Positions 1-11,591 of a stretch of DNA of 64,000 nt are shown here, one piece after another. This stretch comes from Caprella mutica. Lineage: Eukaryota; Arthropoda; Malacostraca; Amphipoda; Caprellidae. Within the stretch, counting starts at the first letter, position 1; the number at the start of each line of letters is the position of its first letter. The stretch lies in assembly GCA_947561585.1 (NCBI GenBank), contig CANNZV010001635.1:1-64000 (forward strand), read 5' to 3'. Made by a program: the position numbers and the translations under genes. The notes under the pieces were generated by a model. It did not search any database and was not told where the DNA came from. It saw only the letters and a program-made list of their open reading frames with translations.

Positions 1-1539
1 ACACACCTGAATTATATCTATATATTCAACTTTGAGGTTCAATCGCCATTTTCGCTTTTCTTTTGTACGAAACCCTTATAAAATGACTTCAAACTTCTCG
101 ATATTAACATGCAAATACGAGGAATTATGAGCCGCTCGGTTACAAACAAGGAATGTGATGTTGTGGTGACGTCATATTTTTGTGTCGTCTGCTAGGTACT
201 ATACCCGATTATGTTCCTGTAACGTGGGTTTTCCCATGTTTCAAAAAGTGGTCAGAGTCGCCATTTCCAGTCATCCGGTGGTCACGTAAAACTATAGATT
301 CTATCAGCTGATTACCATACCCTATGTTACTGTATACCTGCTTTAAAGTAAGAAATATAATAATTCATGGACGAAATGTTCTATACCCGATGAATTACAC
401 TACATATTTATGAACATGTGGAACACAGATCAAACAGTCATTCTCGTATGACAGGAGTTCTTGATGTAGAATATATGCAAGACCTCACCGTAGAGCTGTT
501 TATCGTAGTTATTAACTTATTCCTTGTAGAAACACTTTTCTATGGAACCACCATGAATTGCGTCACATATCGTAATATTTTCATATAACAATAAACAGCG
601 CATTTTCAGGGTAGCTTAACTGAAGACTTTTCTAACATTTAATTTACCACTCACCATTTTAACTTCAGAAGTCATTGTTTGTGTTTAATTATGACGTATT
701 TAACCTCAGTGAACTCTTAGAGCTGCTTGAAGACCTTTCTCCACCGAAGATGAACTGGTAATGACTGAGTGGTCGGAAACCAAATTCGGTCGTAAAAGCA
801 TGTGGGACTTCAGGATCTAATAGTGCACGTACAAACATTGTGAAATATCTTCTAATTTAATGAAAATAATCTTTTATTCGTATTAACTTAATGTGAATTT
901 AGAATATAAATTAACAGAGTCTTTGTTTAAGTACAAATGATAATTTTATTCACCAAATAACGACGAATTTCGAATATAATAGCGTGTATTTGTTTACATT
1001 CCTAGCTTTTCATTAAGGGTTATACCTGAATTATAGGGACCGATTTTCACACTGATAATAAAATGTTTCTTAAAGGTCCACTCCACGGTCTCCACCCTCT
1101 TTTTTATATCTCTATTCATTAGAACTAAGGTTACAGATTGTAAAACTGCAAACCATTTCGCATTTTGTTTTATATTTTTATTATAATATGTAATTAAGTT
1201 ATTCTTGTGATTTTTGTTTTTCCCTCTGAATTTCAAGTGAAGAAAAAGGTCAAAATATCTCTGAATAATTCAAGGCTATAATAAAGCTTTTAGACATATT
1301 ATAAATAGGCTAAATAGCTACCTATACTGTTACCTAAATGCTATTATAATAAAATAGTGTAAGTACCTATAAATCTCAATTACCATTATATTTGTATCCT
1401 GTTCTTGTTCTTCTATTGTATCAAATAGAAATGTCGGATGTCGTTGAGTATGAATATTTCTTAAAGGTCCTCTCCAGGCTCCGGGGAAAAATGAGTTTAT
1501 TAAATAATATTATAGAACTAAGGTCTATGATCAGTATTC
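1..1539. other. intergenic DNA, no gene recognised
   Basis: AT-rich sequence with no credible coding exon; the open frames here are short and of random composition. Bases 233-272 (a CATGTTTCAAA-type word followed by GTCGCC) resemble the repeat family found upstream of the right-hand gene near 58.92 kb. Around 1220-1245 there is a short word similar to 53.89-53.92 kb, so this is probably old repeat-derived DNA. Confidence 0.5.
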
Positions 1540-1975
1540 CGCAAACCGCATACAAATCGGTTCAGTATTTATTTTATTTTAAAACTTTTTAATACTCTGT
1601 GAGAACTAATTGAGCGAATCACTAACCTGACGCTGAGAAAGAAGATTGTACACTCTTTGTTTTGATTGTAAATTTAGATTTCTAATTAAAGATGCGTTTT
1701 TGGTTTTAGTTTTAGATATTAATTGCTTAATTAATTATATAAACGTTTATTAAAACGTTTATTAAAAGTTTATCCGATTTATACCTTTACACGAATATTA
1801 AATAGATTTATTTAACCTTATACCTAGTTGACAATCAAAACAAATGGTGTACATTCTTCTTCTTCTGACTGAAAATTAGAAAGTCGGAAGTGAAATAGGT
1901 TTTGTAGAATTTTTAATTATAAAAATCTTTAAAAACATATAAAATTAGAAATATGCTATCAAATTTGATGCGGTT
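1540..1975. repeat. imperfect inverted-repeat element (MITE-like)
   Basis: The outer words GCAAACCGCAT (about 1540) and ATGCGGTTTGC (about 1965) are reverse complements. Inside, a stretch at 1641-1671 (AAGAAGATTGTACA followed by TTTGTTTTGATTGT) returns inverted at 1833-1864 with few differences. The AT-rich centre repeats the word AACGTTTATTAAA. This is the structure of a non-autonomous DNA transposon. No coding capacity is seen, and the exact ends are uncertain. Confidence 0.5.
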
Positions 1976-2085
1976 TGCAGTAAAATTATAAGAAACATTA
2001 GCCTTATTGATTTAAGCAATAAAAAAAAATTGGGATCTTTCCCATTTGACGACCCCACTAGATTTTATTTAAATTAGTTTTTTTA

Positions 2086-3370
2086 CAGGGTCGTGCAGCT
2101 AAATTGGGACTAACTTTAACAGCACATATCTTCAGTAATTTCTAACCTATGACTAAATTCTTTTTTACAGACAATCTTTAAGCCCTTTGCTATAATATTT
2201 CAGATTAAGATCTAGCTTATTTAGCTAGAATTTGGCGGAATTAGCGCGAAGAACGACCATATGTGAAATGAGACGCGCCGGGAACTCTGTTTCAGACATT
2301 ATTAAGAGCACTGGCTATGCGAAATCGACTGTTTATCGAGTTCTTGCTGCTTTTGATGCCGAGGGTAAGGTTCAGAGAAGTCGACACAGTCCCCCGCAGT
2401 GATCGAAAGAGAACCAAAACATTCCTTGCTGGGCTGAAAAGGACGGTGAAGTCAGACCCAAGCCAGCCGATGTCAAAACTGGCACAAAAGCGCAGCGTGA
2501 GTTGTAGCACCATCAGCAGGGCAGTCAAGGAAGACCTTGGTATGAAGTCATACGTAAGGAGAGTCCGTAACATCCTAACTACCCGCTCCAGAGCCCTCAG
2601 AGCTGAAAGATGCCCAAAGCTTCTGAACCATCTGAAACACAAAGGAGGACATGTCCGCGTTTTTGTTGACGAGAAAAAGTTCGTTGTTGATGAGGTTGCA
2701 AATCGCTAGAACACTCGGGCAGTTGCCTCCGATCGTTCAGAAGTTCCTTCTGTGATGCAGAGTAAAAATCCCGCTTCTGTGATGGTTATTGCATCCGTCG
2801 CAAGTGATGGTAAGGTGATGCCTCCTCATTTCATCGAAGCGGGTCTTAAAATCAACACAGCGGAGTACTTGAAAATTCTGAAAGATTTTTGATGCCGTGG
2901 ATACGTAGGAACTACGACCCCTTCAAAGTGATGCTCGTTCAAGACTCTGCGCCCGCGCATGGAGCAAAGAAAGTTCAGGATTTCCTGAAGGAGAATCTTC
3001 CTTTGATGGTCCCGAAGGATATTTGGCCCTGCATCTCCCCAGATCTGAATGTTTGTGACTATTGGCTTTTTGGCGTCATTGAGGGAGAGTCTAACGTAAC
3101 TTCACATCCAAGTGTCAAATCTCTGAAGGCCGCCATTCGTCGGACATTTCGTAATCTTGACCCCGAGGATGTAAAAAGGAGTTGTTCACGGTTTCGCTCG
3201 AGAATCTCCCAAATTATTGACACAAAGGGTAGTCACATAGAATGATTTTGTTCTGTAGACAATAACGAACAAATAAAAACAAGTTAAAATTACATTTAAA
3301 CATTATTTGCCTTTCAAAATAGCGAATTTAAAAAAAGTTATGTTAGTCCCAATTTAGCTGCACGACCCTG
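2086..3370 (+). mobile_element. Tc1/mariner-family transposon with intact terminal inverted repeats
   Basis: The element is bounded by 29 bp perfect inverted repeats that begin CAGGGTCGTGCAGCTAAATT, and is flanked on both sides by TA (2084-2085 and 3371-3372), the classic mariner target duplication. Its length of 1,285 bp is typical of a mariner. It carries one decayed transposase frame (described separately). It sits inside the left arm of foldback copy A and is therefore younger than that element. Sharp TIRs with a broken gene suggest moderately recent insertion followed by decay. Confidence 0.9.
2229..3244 (+). pseudogene. decayed mariner-type transposase
   Basis: Three overlapping frames together read as one mariner transposase. 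An N-terminal helix-turn-helix segment is encoded from about 2229 and ends at TGA 2407-2409. The frame then shifts; the next part ends in VDEKKFVVDEVANR with a stop at 2707-2709, reads on after that stop, and shifts again near 2890 into the C-terminal part (2889-3244). Catalytic acidic positions are visible as FVDEKKF, VQDSAPAH and SPDLNVCDYW, so the DDD triad residues survive although the gene is broken by at least two frame changes and one stop. The spacing of the second and third Asp, as read, is about 32 residues, near the D34D class; an indel could account for the difference. No functional product is expected. Confidence 0.85.
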
Positions 3371-4262
3371 TATATGTATTTTTGTCCATAGAATCCGAAA
3401 ATCAAAACCGATTTTTGTAGAAACTAATAGTTTTTGAGATATGAGGGTTTAAAATTATTTATTTCCTATGTATTACTGAAGGATTGGGAACTTTGAAAAA
3501 ACACGTGTTTTCATTGAAAAATTGTATAATAAAGACAAAAAGTAGTACAAAATTAATATGAAAATTAATAAAAAATGGGAAAAATTAATAAACAGTAACA
3601 CTCATTGTTATTTTAGCTATTTTTCATGAAAAATAACAATATTTCTCACTTTTTCGACAAAAAGGTTCTTTTCAGCGTGTCTGCGCCTCCAGATGAATTC
3701 GCACAAATAGGAATCTATCATACCTCTACTTGTTCCACATTGAATTTTCTTCTTTCATTTCGTAATGTAGTTTGTTGTATCCGCTAGTTTGTTGTACTGC
3801 ACACTTGTTTAATGACCTGGCAGGGGGGTATGGGGGGCGGCACGCCCCCATTACACATATCAGTATTGAAGTAATAATTTGAAAATATCACAGAAACTGG
3901 AAATATATTTGATATATGTATTTCGGGGGGCGCGTGCCGCCACCCAAACCTCCCTGCCAAGTCATTAAGCAATCATGAAGTGTGCAGTAAAACAAACTAG
4001 CGGATACAACAAACTACATTACTGTTTCATGCCAAAAATATATATTGTTTGAGTAATTTCAATGAAAACACTAGTTTTTTCAAAGTTCTCAATCCTTCAG
4101 TAATACATAGGAAATAAATAACTTTAAACCCTCATATCTCAAAAACTATTAGTTTCTACAAAAAACGGTTTTGATTTTCAGATTCTATGGACAAAAATAC
4201 GTTTACAATATAATTTGAATTGAATTTGGTGGGGGTCGTCAAATGGGAAAGAGCCAAAATTT

Positions 4263-5200
4263 GATTGGAGGGGACCTTAAATAATTTATTACGAAGCGAA
4301 AACGCGATTGATTTCTTTTCTGTTACCTGTGATGTGTTATATAACCTTAGCTCTACCAATTTAAAGCATAGATGGATTTTTTTAGAGGACTTTTAACACA
4401 TATTTATGCTCTATAATTTTGATATGCCAGGTATAATTATTCAACATCGAATCTACAAACTACATATAATAAAAAAAGCTAACGCATTCGCTCGTTCAAT
4501 GTATTTTTTTAAAGTTTTACTATTCTAGTAACAGCCGTTGTTGAATCTTATTACCATTGATAATAAGAGCGGGGGTAATAAAAGCGGGGTCTGCCGGTAA
4601 TAAACAAAATAAATAGCAAGATTAGTTAGATATTAAATATATTCATGTTACCCATCGAAATTAAGAATTCATTTTCTATGAGAATTTTCATAGAAAATTA
4701 TGAATAGGTCTCTCGGAAGATCTTTATCATTTTAAAATAAAGTAATTCATCTATTAGAATAGTGAACCATGTAATATTAATATAATAGTGAACAGTATAA
4801 TATATAAATGAACAATATATAGAACAAAAAATTCTGACCACAAGTCAATTTTGGCTCATTCTTTAGATTTCAAGTCAAAATTAACATTGGAACATTTGAA
4901 TTAATTTGAAAATATAATCCAATGAATTGATACATATCTGAGTTTTCACTCTGAAAAATGAAATTGTTGCACAATGGAACATAGGTATTTCAAGGTGAAG
5001 TCTTGACTCTTGTGTACGCGTTGGTATAAAGCATGTTAACATGAAAATCAAATTAATAGCTTACTCTTATTCTAAAATAAAATATAAAAACAGTAACAGA
5101 TGGATTTATCATATCAAATGACGAAAAACCACATTCTAATTAAAAATAAACACTGAATGACTAGTTAGAAACATTTTAGTTCCATATGACTAGGTACGTC
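4263..5200. other. intergenic DNA, no gene recognised
   Basis: AT-rich, without a supportable exon. The stretch at about 4315-4370 (GTTACCTGTGATG, then TATAACCTTAGCTCT) has a diverged relative at 54.16-54.21 kb, so part of it is dispersed repeat. Confidence 0.4.
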
Positions 5201-5214
5201 GTTTCTATGGCAAC
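5201..5214. promoter_or_regulatory. candidate X-box (RFX factor site)
   Basis: The 14-mer GTTTCTATGGCAAC fits the RFX consensus RYYNYY-N(1-3)-RRNRAC at every constrained position. RFX factors control ciliary genes in flies and worms, and the nearest downstream gene on the + strand is a DZIP1-like ciliogenesis gene whose first exon(s) I could not place. It lies about 2.1 kb upstream of the first recognised coding exon, so it is either promoter-proximal to an unplaced 5' exon or a chance match. Confidence 0.4.
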
Positions 5215-5283
5215 TCTTTGGCTGCTGACAGTTCAAATAAACACTATCTAGGTACCTACCCTTCAGTGCGATGTGAAATATAG

Positions 5284-5560
5284 TGCTAGCTTATGTAGTT
5301 ATTAATAAATACATTATTCTATTAGCACTTCTACATATTTTCATAGTAATGTGTACGTACCCAATATATCTTTTTGTATTATAGTCTAATAGATTTTCTT
5401 AAGGAAATGAGTGTTTGGAGGGCTAGCTTATATAGTTATTAATAAATATATTGTTCTACTAACACTTCTACTCATTTTCATAGTGATGTGTATGTACCAT
5501 CATTATTATTGTATTATAGATTTCCTTGCGAAAATTAGAGTTTGGATAGACGAATTTAAA
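5284..5560. repeat. tandem duplication of about 137 bp
   Basis: The block beginning GCTAGCTTATGTAGTTATTA at 5284 recurs, lightly diverged, from 5420 (GCTAGCTTATATAGTTATTA). The following words (GTTCTACTAACACTTC type, then TTTTCATAGTGATGTGT) are kept in the same order and spacing in both copies. No coding content is seen. Confidence 0.8.
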
Positions 5561-5983
5561 ATATGATCGCCATTGCAGCAAATGTGAACTATAATCGTAA
5601 ATCGTTTTGAAATAATCACTTCAATATAAAACAGAACTGCAAATTATACTAATGGTAAATCCTTAAGTTATTTAGATTGTTAAATCAAAATCACAGATAA
5701 TTAATGGGTCATAAATGTCATAGTTTGATAATTTATAATAAATTGTAGATTTAGGTAGATTTTATTTCAAAAATTAATATTTCAGATTTTAGACTGAATG
5801 CTGTATATCATATATCAGTTAAAATATATTTGTTAAATGTATAAGTGACGTTAAAAAATGTACGGATATTCGAAAGTTCTTTTAATTATTTCAAAATATA
5901 ACAGATACACGATTTTCAGATACTAAAGAATTGTCTTCAGAAATATTCCGTTTGAAACACAATCATTGATAAAAAGTGAGTAA

Positions 5984-6444
5984 ACCTATTGATAGTAGGC
6001 ACAATAGTACGACTACCTATTGATAGTAGGCACAATAGTACGACTACCTATTGATAGTATGCATAATAGTGTTTAGTGACTACCTATTGATAGTATGCAT
6101 AATAGTGACTAGTGACTACCTATTGATAGTATGCAAGCATAATAGTGACTACCTATTGATAGTATGCATAATAGTGACTATATAGTGACTGCCTATTGAT
6201 AGTATGCATAATAGTGACTACCTATTGATAGTATGCATAATAGTGACTAGTGACTGCCTATTGATAGTATGCATAATAGTGACTAGTGACTGCCTATTGA
6301 TAGTATGCATAATAGTGACTACCTATTGATAGTATGCATAATAGTGACTATATAGTGACTGCCTATTGATAGTATGCATAATAGTGACTGCCTATTGATA
6401 GTATGCATAATAGTGACTAGTGACTGCCTATTGATAGTATGCAT
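5984..6444. repeat. minisatellite array, 14 copies of a 28-37 bp unit
   Basis: The core CCTATTGATAGTATGCATAA occurs about 14 times, with starts near 5984, 6015, 6046, 6082, 6119, 6151, 6192, 6220, 6257, 6292, 6321, 6362, 6390 and 6427. Spacing alternates because the linker AATAGTGACT is extended by CTAGTGACT or TATATAGTGACT in some units. The block at 6151-6257 recurs at 6321-6427, a higher-order period of 170 bp. The first three units differ (TAGTAGGCACAATAGTACGACT). Noncoding. Confidence 0.9.
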
Positions 6445-6755
6445 ATAGAGATGAAAATATCAGATGCAATTAGTTTAAAGAAGGGTAATTACTTACAAAC
6501 TTTTTCATAGATATCAATAGGCTAAATCATATCTTTTTGACTATTTATTATACAGATACTAAATAAAGTTTTTTTTTTCTTCTAAAAAAACTTTCTTTGT
6601 GTATTATTTGAAGCAAATATATATTAAAAATATTTATATCAACTGACAGGTATATATAAAATTTGAATAATGAATATATATTATTATTATTAATTTTGAT
6701 GTAAGCAATTTGTAAGCATTTTATGCAATGGTAATTTAGTAATATTATGCATCAA

Positions 6756-7034
6756 TTTACTTTTACGGTCCGAAAAAAAATCGGACCGTAGAAGTAAATC
6801 AACATAGCACTCATATTGAAACTTTTTATAATTTCAAACATTTGGCCGTATAAATATTATACACGTTAATAAATATGAAAAGTTCTGTTACTATTCAAAT
6901 TTATTCTTCTTCAAGATGGAAAGATTTTTCTCTCAGACAACCTACAATATAGATAAATCATGAAAAAAATTCAGACGTATAATAATTTCGGACCGTAAAA
7001 GTGATTAAATATTTTTTGGACCGTAAAAGTAAAG
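6756..7034. mobile_element. MITE with TTTACTTTTACGGTCCGA termini
   Basis: The terminal inverted repeats read TTTACTTTTACGGTCCGAAA on the left and end GGACCGTAAAAGTAAA on the right. Each end also has a subterminal copy of the word (inverted at about 6780-6798, direct at about 6988-7003), so the left end alone forms a tight hairpin. At about 279 bp, without coding capacity, it is a non-autonomous DNA transposon located just upstream of the DZIP1-like gene. Confidence 0.7.
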
Positions 7035-7303
7035 ATATCCAATATTACTTACTACAAAACACATAAAAGGAAACTGTAAAATTGATGATATTAAAGACAT
7101 GAAGAATAAAAATTTAAATATTTTTTTAAATCTACACATAGCATCAAATTTTACTAATTGTACAGGGTAAATACTAAATATATGAATAATTGTTTACATT
7201 GAGTTAGAAAAATTAGATAGCCATAATCTAGCTACATATAGGTTCAATCATTTTACAAGCCAATAATATCATGAGTTCAATGCCAACATTATTTTTTCTC
7301 GAG

Positions 7304-10300
7304 ATGTCCACGCTGATGTCAATATCTTATTGCAGTTGAAGAATATGAACTTGAACATCAATGCAATGACGTCATCATCGCCAGAGAAGAACAAGCATGT
7401 TGGTGTGAATTGTGAAGCGTCACAAAAATCGATAATAAAGCAATTGAAGTTGTCTCAACTGGCTGAATGGTCGATATCAGACTCCAGAGTTCAGTCCCTT
7501 CTCTCTTACATCTCATCCCTGGAGAGGATAGATGCTTCTGAAGCTGGTGAAGGTAAACTGATGCACATTGCAGTCATGCTCACTAAGAAGCTACAGGAAA
7601 AAGATGCTAACAATGAAAAAGAAAACAAAAAACTACGACAGGAGGTAGAGATGTGCGCAGACAAATACAGACAGGTAAAACAGACTATCAATACTTTAGA
7701 GATTTCTAGCAAATTTGCTGAAATGAAAACGTTGGCTGAAGATGTTGAATTTGTTTCTTGCTAATCAATTCGACGAATTAATTTTTCGTATTATTTGCTA
7801 ATATTATAGTATCCGATAAATGCAGAAAAAAAGATGAAAACAATTTCCAAAAACAGAGTTTCTTTCTATTTTTAACTGTATCAATAATTAAATTGGTTGT
7901 TTGAATGATATCCATTTATATACAGTTCCATTTATATACAGTTATTTACACTGTGTTATATTACGAATAAAGTAAATTAAACCTACTCAGCCTACCTGTT
8001 GATGTACAAGACACCTAAGGCGATTCTCTTTGATAAACCTAACACGAGAATCTTATAGATCAGTTGGAAATCGTGATAGCAATTACGACAATTTCTAATA
8101 TTCAATGCTAATATATTTAATTTCATTTCAGTGCAAACAAAAACTTATTCAACAAATTGAAGAGGCAAGGAAGATGAAAAGCAACAACAAGAATTTACGT
8201 GACACCGTCAAGTTCATCAACTCCCTGGCTATCGCCAAGGGTATCCTAGAGCCTGTCAAATGCAGATTCTGTCCTAAAGTTTTCCGCCAGACTAACTACT
8301 TGGAGTCTCATGTGAATAGAAAACATTACCAAGAGATGAAAACGCGGAGGGAAAAGGAGAAAACCAGTTCCAAAAGTCATGCCTATCTAGAAGATAAACC
8401 GAAACATAAAGACAAATTATCTGAGGAGGTGAAATTGAATGGCTCTGAAAATGACGAAAGAGTAAAAGAACTAAAGCAAAATTATGAATTGCTGGAAACT
8501 AAATTTAGAGAAATGATAGAAAGTTTCGAAAGTCAGAAAATGAAATGGAGGACTGAGCTTGAGACTTACAAAAGTGAAATTCGAAAAGCTGTAGCAGAGA
8601 AAAATGATTCTACCGAAAAGTTCGAGAAAGAGATTAGTACTCTCAAACAAAGATTGCAGTTAATGGAGCATATAAAACAGCAGTCAAATTTGTTATACAC
8701 TAAAAATGAACAAACTTCGTACACTGGGAAAAACAATAATGAAGAATCTGCCCTTTTCACTGACAAAAATAGTAATGAAATGAATAATCAAAGAGCCAAA
8801 CTAATAGTCGAGCGACTGAAAAGTAACATATCTGATGAGAGTTTGGAAAATGAAAACCAATTCAAAGTTCAACCAGAGACGAATTTACACCAAGATTCTA
8901 CTACATTTAGCGTAGAAAACAATAATAATATTAGGGATGAATTATCATCTATTGCTGAAGCATCATTAGAATGTGACGATTCAGATGGGACAATCAATGA
9001 CATTTCGATTTCTTCTGAAGCTGTATTTAAAAGCACGGACGAATATCCATCTAACCCATTGAAACGGGTAAATCAACAAATAAAAAACTCACAGAATGAT
9101 TTGCAACAATCAAGATCCCCTTTGAAAAATAAATCTCCACCAATTGCAGCTCGAAGAACAATTTTGCCCAATAAAGCTGAATTAAGAGTTGAAAGAGAAA
9201 AAAAAGCTAGTCAAAATAAACAATCAGAATGTCATAATGAACTACCGACAACCAAAAGAAATCAACAGATATTTGAAGTAAAAAACACTACATTATATGA
9301 TGATATATCCGAAAGTGAAACATCAGCAACAGTCAATGATAATAATGATCACTCAAATGACGATGTTAATGCAGAGTCTACTGAATTTACTGATCAAATT
9401 GAACAGCCCTCATTACCTTATGAAAATCCTGAAGTTTGGAAAGCTTTGCGGGCTGGAACAGAAGAAGTACTTTCTGATAAACTGAACGATCTCAAAATAC
9501 AGGAAACTAACTTAAGTCAGAAGGTATTTACACGAACATTGAAATTGCTGAAAGAACAAAGAAAAAAGATCAAGAAAACTTATCCAAATTTTAAAAGGCT
9601 AAGAGAACTCTTATCTCAACAAGTAGAGGAACAATTACTCAAGAAGACGATAGAGTACAGCACGGATACTACAAATAAATTAATGAATGATTTGAGTTCT
9701 ATCTCTGAAGACGAAAGTGGTCGTCAAAATGAAGAAATTGGTATTTTAAATGGCGAAAATTTGATTGTCGAAAAAACAGATGATATTGTTAACTTTGAAA
9801 ATTCAACAACTGTAGTACAAGAAGATGATGAAATTGTAAGCCAATATTCCAGCAATACCAACACCAATGAATCAGTAGCTGAAAAGGAAAATAGTGAATC
9901 TGATAGCAGTATATCTAATGATCGTTTCACGCACTATCAACAAGATTTATCTAGTGCCACTAAGCCAAAAACGAATAAAGAATTTTCTGTTCATGACTAT
10001 TTACAGAATAAATTAGAACGAGAAATAGTATCAGGAAAGGATCAACATAATCAATCAAGAATGTACGATGGTGATTCGGTAAATGACAGTTCAGATGAAG
10101 AATTTTCTGGTGAAATTCAAGAGGACCGTGAATCTAACAGGAAAGATGATAATTTTGGCAATGATGAACTAAATAAAAGCGTTGACTCTGATTCAAGTAT
10201 CAGCGAAGGAAGCGATGTTAACGATTTCTATAAGAACCAAGAAGAATATGAAAGATATGCCTACAGACCTATAAAACTAAAACAAGCTTCCGGAGATAAT

Positions 10301-10402
10301 ATTCGTAAACTGAAAGAGTCGATAGAGCAACAACTACAGCAACGAAACAAGAAACAACTGCCTGGTTCAATTAACACTGTCGCAAATGATTCAGATTCAT
10401 GA
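7304..10402 (+). CDS. DZIP1/Iguana-like C2H2 zinc-finger coiled-coil protein (5' end uncertain)
   Basis: Two exons are supported: 7304-7674 and 8132-10402, joined in phase 0 by a CAG|GTAAAA donor and a TTTCAG acceptor (457 bp intron). Counting from ATG 7345 the product is 866 aa. A helical N-terminal segment (IIKQLKLSQL) leads into a coiled coil, then one C2H2 finger C154-x2-C157-x12-H170-x4-H175, a second coiled coil, a long Ser/Asn/Glu-rich region, a conserved block NLSQKVFTRTLKLLKEQRKK followed by PNFKRLRELLSQQVEEQL, and a short helical C-terminus. This order matches DZIP1, a basal-body/transition-zone protein needed for ciliogenesis and, in vertebrates, Hedgehog signalling. The finger sits about 50 residues earlier than in vertebrate DZIP1, and the frame stays open upstream to 7267 with a pyrimidine-rich acceptor at 7302-7303, so one or more 5' exons are probably missing. 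Family call fairly sure; start not. Confidence 0.75.
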
Positions 10403-10542
10403 ACAGATTAGTTGGATAATGATATGCGGTTATATAACAATAAGTTTCAGTTCAAAAAAAGTGTCAACGATCGATGTAAGCAAAGTCCTTTGGCAATAAC
10501 TTTCTTCCTCCACTTGTTGTATCGATAAAATCAATGATTGTG

Positions 10543-10548
10543 AATAAA
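10543..10548 (+). promoter_or_regulatory. candidate poly(A) signal of the DZIP1-like gene
   Basis: AATAAA lies about 140 bp after the stop codon of the DZIP1-like gene, a normal distance for an insect 3' UTR. Cleavage position not visible. Confidence 0.45.
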
Positions 10549-11386
10549 TTTAAATTTCGTAACATGAATGCACATTTTATACACAGGAAAAGAAAAGGTT
10601 ATTGTTCTTTATTTATAGGTAAATCACCTCCAAAAATAGTTTGCTTATCTTTATTTGTCTCTCTGTCAGTGTATCTTGTGGTCTGTCACGCTTTGAGTAA
10701 TATTCACTTTAGTTAAATCTGAGGGAACGGATCATAAATTACACAAATATTGTTAGTGATAAAATTGAGAACACGGGCAAGTACACAAGTTAATCAATAA
10801 AAGTTAACGTATAAATGACGGTGCCTGAAGTTTTTAATATGGATACATTGTCATACACATTATATGTCTATCGGCCAAGGTGCCGCACACGGAATTAATA
10901 CCATTAAAATGCATTCAAATTAAGTGAATAATGTTGTTTAGATATGAAATAAACAGGTATAGCGCTTGTTTTAGAGAGGCGTAAATTGGATGGTGAAAAC
11001 GCAGCGTTTTATCTACTAGTATAGCATGGGCCTAAAGCAGCATGTAGCGTTTATAAAAAATGATATACGACCAATAGTTCAAACTGAAAAATAAATTTAT
11101 AAGGAGAATAGAATATGAAAAATATTAAAAACGACAGTCCATAATACAAATTATAACTCCTCTCTAGCTCTTCTGCCTATTAATTATTATTGATAACTTG
11201 CATTTTTTTCCAGCAAAATATATGTAATGCTATCTGTATTTCTATTCCATTATTGAATAGGTACATAAATGAGTATAATTTCAGAACAGGAAATATAAAA
11301 GTTGTAAATAATATATTATATTTAATGATGTTGAAGTAATATGTAAAATGAAATATAATATACACTAGAGAAAATGAAGGTATTAG
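10549..11386. other. convergent intergenic region, no gene recognised
   Basis: Between the convergent DZIP1-like and ZSWIM7 genes. AT-rich, with no exon-like frame and no clear repeat seen. Confidence 0.4.
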
Positions 11387-11392
11387 TTTATT
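11387..11392 (-). promoter_or_regulatory. candidate poly(A) signal of zswim7
   Basis: TTTATT on the + strand gives AATAAA on the minus strand, about 200 bp beyond the zswim7 stop codon. Such hexamers are common in AT-rich DNA, so this is tentative. Confidence 0.3.
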
Positions 11393-11591
11393 TCCCCGCA
11401 ATATAAAACAGTTTTTGAATGATTTTACTATAGGTATGAATTGACAGCCTTAAATTGGCCTATCACCTTAGTAAATCTGAGTCATTGAAATAATTACCTA
11501 CCTATATTCAATAATAAATGTCTAAACATTCAAAAACTAGTTCTACATATAACATTCATAGCAATATTAGTTCTTTTGTTTAGATGGAAAG

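Larger units (their letters stand above)
2027..4262. mobile_element. foldback DNA element, copy A, interrupted by a mariner
   Basis: The two arms are long inverted repeats. The left arm (2027-2085 then 3371-3530) pairs with the right arm (4050-4262): the words CCCATTTGACGACCCC and GGGGTCGTCAAATGGG mark the outer ends. The stretch around GTATTTTTGTCCATAGAATC and the stretch around TAGTTTTTGAGATATGAGGG are both mirrored. A second, inner inverted pair surrounds the centre (about 3755-3850 against 3935-4022, containing TAGTTTGTTGTATCCGCTAG and its complement). No transposase is encoded, so it is non-autonomous. Diverged relatives lie at 21.15-21.67 kb and 14.06-14.19 kb. Confidence 0.75.

Noticed and set aside
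2292..2642. 116-codon minus-strand frame
   Set aside because: It is the antisense of the mariner transposase region; the + strand carries the conserved catalytic motifs.
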